From Chitinophagaceae bacterium UBA4857 (lineage in GTDB: Bacteria > Bacteroidota > Bacteroidia > Chitinophagales > Chitinophagaceae): a stretch of DNA of 51,497 nt. Position 1 is the first letter of the stretch, and each line of letters starts with the position of its first letter. Shown here one piece after another: positions 49,836-51,497 of the stretch. The DNA is taken from the NCBI GenBank assembly GCA_002399735.1, contig DHEF01000021.1, positions 4,973-56,469 on the forward strand, in the 5' to 3' direction. The notes under the pieces were generated by a model, which was not told where the DNA came from, ran no database searches, and saw nothing but the letters and a program-made list of their open reading frames with translations. Position numbers and translations under genes: made by a program.

Positions 49836-51233
49836 TTACAGTTTACCCACCATGTTAGCAGGTATTACCCATTCGTCGAACTGGGCAGGTGTAACATACC
49901 CAAGTTTAACGGCCATTTCTTTTAAAGTGGTTCCTTCTTTATGTGCTTTTTGTGCAATTTCGGCAGCTTTATAATAGCCAATTTTTGTGTTTAATGCTGT
50001 TACTAACATTAAAGAATTGTCAACGTGTTTTTTAATATTGGCTTCAATAGGCTCAATACCTACAGCACATTTATCGTTGAAGGATACACAACCATCGCCA
50101 ATTAAACGGGCACTGTGTAAAAAGTTATAAATCATTACCGGTTTAAATACATTCAATTCAAAATGTCCGTTAGCACCGCCTACACTTATGGCCACATCGT
50201 TACCCATTACCTGTGCAGCAATCATGGTTAATGCTTCGCATTGGGTTGGGTTTACTTTACCCGGCATAATAGATGAGCCCGGCTCATTATCCGGAATAAA
50301 CAGTTCGCCAATACCACTACGGGGGCCACTGCTTAACATACGAATGTCGTTAGCGATTTTCATTAAGCTAACCGCCACTGTTTTTAAAGCGCCATGTGCT
50401 TCTACAATGGCATCGTGTGCCGCTAAGGATTCAAACTTATTCTCTGCAGTTACAAATGGCAACTTGGTAAGTTTGGCAATATGTTTAGCTACATTTTCGG
50501 CATAGTTAGGCGGTGTGTTAATACCGGTACCAACAGCAGTACCACCTAAGGCTAATTCACTTAAATGTGCTAATGTATTATTAATGGCTTTTAAACCATG
50601 ATCTAACTGCGATACATACCCACTAAATTCCTGACCAACGGTTAATGGCGTAGCATCCATAAAATGGGTACGGCCAATTTTAACCACTTTCATATACTTC
50701 TTGCTTTTTTTAGCAAGTGTATCACGTAGTTTTTTAATGCCCGGTATGGTTACTTCTACTAAAATTTTATAAGCAGCAATATGCATTGCCGTTGGGAAAG
50801 TATCGTTAGATGATTGTGATTTATTTACATCATCATTGGGGTGTAAAAACTTTTCTTTATCGCTTAATTTACCGCCGTTTAATACATGGCCACGGTATGC
50901 TACCACTTCATTCACGTTCATGTTGCTTTGTGTACCGCTACCGGTTTGCCATACTACTAACGGAAAATAATCATCTAACTGCCCATCTAAAATTTCATCA
51001 CACACTTTACCAATTAACACCGATTTATTTTTAGCCAGTACACCCGCTTGTTGGTTAGTAATAGCAGCGGCTTTTTTTAAGTAAGCAAATGCCTTAATAA
51101 TTTCTTTCGGCATTTTGTTAATGTCTTCGGCAATTCTAAAATTATCAATGCTACGTTGTGTTTGCGCACCATAATATGCTTTGGCAGGCACTTTCACTTC
51201 ACCCATGGTATCCTTTTCAATTCTATACTGCAT
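49836..51233 (-). CDS. fumC: Fumarate hydratase, class II
   Basis: 465 residues from ATG 51233 (MQYRIEKDTMGEVKVPAKAYYGAQTQRS), the normal class II length. Interconverts fumarate and L-malate in the citric acid cycle without an iron-sulfur cluster. Signatures: TGSGTQSNMNVNEV near residue 100, GRTHFMDATPLTVGQEFSGY (catalytic His), GGTAVGTGINT, and GSSIMPGKVNPTQCEA with the catalytic Ser loop. The codons upstream of ATG 51233 are open but lie over the promoter box (51275). Its 3' side carries repeat copy J and then the terminator at 49645. Confidence 0.97.
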   Translation of the reverse strand: MQYRIEKDTMGEVKVPAKAYYGAQTQRSIDNFRIAEDINKMPKEIIKAFAYLKKAAAITNQQAGVLAKNKSVLIGKVCDEILDGQLDDYFPLVVWQTGSGTQSNMNVNEVVAYRGHVLNGGKLSDKEKFLHPNDDVNKSQSSNDTFPTAMHIAAYKILVEVTIPGIKKLRDTLAKKSKKYMKVVKIGRTHFMDATPLTVGQEFSGYVSQLDHGLKAINNTLAHLSELALGGTAVGTGINTPPNYAENVAKHIAKLTKLPFVTAENKFESLAAHDAIVEAHGALKTVAVSLMKIANDIRMLSSGPRSGIGELFIPDNEPGSSIMPGKVNPTQCEALTMIAAQVMGNDVAISVGGANGHFELNVFKPVMIYNFLHSARLIGDGCVSFNDKCAVGIEPIEANIKKHVDNSLMLVTALNTKIGYYKAAEIAQKAHKEGTTLKEMAVKLGYVTPAQFDEWVIPANMVGKL

Positions 51234-51274
51234 GTTGTAAACGTTAAGTTGGTAAAAATTGTTTTTTTGCGGGG

Positions 51275-51282
51275 CAAAGTTA
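51275..51282 (-). promoter_or_regulatory. -7 box of fumC
   Basis: On the minus strand TAACTTTG matches TAnnTTTG, about 41 bp before the fumC ATG; this supports the start at 51233 over longer frames. Confidence 0.6.
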
Positions 51283-51393
51283 TGTGAATACAACCGTAAA
51301 TAGGCATTGTGCCCGCTTTTCAATCGTTTGTCTGTTATTTTTTACATGAACATGCCCGTAAACAAAAGCAACTTAGCTTTACCTGATTAACAG

Positions 51394-51497
51394 GGTTTTA
51401 TTTTTGTTACCGGCTGCAGTAACATTGTGCATCGTCCCTTGCGTCGCACTCTTGTACAGCAGTAACGCAAAGCATCAATGAGGCTAATCCAATAACT
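51394..51497. repeat. Intergenic repeat copy K (runs off the window)
   Basis: Begins TTTTTGTTACCGGCTGCAGTAACATTG, then CATCGTCCCTTGCGTCGCACTCTTGTACAGCAGTAACGC. This is the reverse complement of the copy C/E end, with the full GTTAC...GTAAC imperfect inverted repeat. It continues past the window edge. Confidence 0.72.

Noticed and set aside
6183..51497. CRISPR array or retron as the source of the repeated intergenic sequences
   Set aside because: The copies are scattered singly, vary in length and order, and no cas or reverse-transcriptase gene is present.

Overview
The window is chromosomal DNA of a Bacteroidota bacterium, most likely a Chitinophagales/Chitinophagaceae-type member. Indicators are a SusC/SusD pair, three proteins with type IX secretion (T9SS) C-terminal sorting domains, an AT-rich TTA/AAA-heavy codon style, no obvious Shine-Dalgarno sequences, and promoters with the Bacteroidota -7 box TAnnTTTG close to start codons. 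I see no rRNA, tRNA, CRISPR array or prophage.

Layout. 1-1.64 kb: 3' end of an Rhs-type polymorphic toxin gene and a lipoprotein gene that may be its immunity gene. 1.76-2.96 kb: a decaying XRE regulator and a lipoprotein. 3.3-6.1 kb: recA, a membrane/OB-fold protein and a YceI protein. 6.5-9.8 kb: trmB, a DUF5522 protein, an alkyltransferase-like DNA repair protein and a TonB-dependent receptor. 10-16.5 kb: a lipoprotein, superoxide dismutase and susC/susD. 16.6-21.9 kb (minus strand): CDGSH protein, carbonic anhydrase and tadA, then glutathione peroxidase, SMR exporter and FUSC membrane protein. 22.4-28.3 kb: a giant PKD-repeat T9SS protein. 28.7-31.4 kb: a Fic protein and an aldehyde dehydrogenase. 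31.6-34.6 kb: coaX, an outer-membrane protein and lptC. 34.6-40.9 kb: a secreted hypothetical, an aldo/keto reductase, an SDR, an enoyl-CoA hydratase and paaZ. 41-44.8 kb: a lipoprotein, a ParDE toxin-antitoxin operon with a frameshifted third gene, adk, msrB and lspA. 44.9-51.2 kb: two more T9SS cargo proteins, a small hypothetical and fumC.

Most genes are core metabolism, envelope and stress functions. Protection against oxidants recurs (sodA, glutathione peroxidase, msrB, CDGSH protein, YceI), but these genes are scattered and do not form one system.

The most unusual signal lies between the genes. At least eleven intergenic regions carry related, non-coding, modular repeats (labelled A to K) of roughly 60-360 bp. 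They have T-tract/GTTACCGGC ends, shared internal modules (one identical over 68 bp at two loci 31 kb apart) and hairpins, one of which shows a compensatory base-pair change between copies. Several have inverted ends like a MITE, and most sit at gene 3' ends. A second, GC-rich structured repeat family occurs twice (31.4-31.6 and 33.8-33.9 kb).
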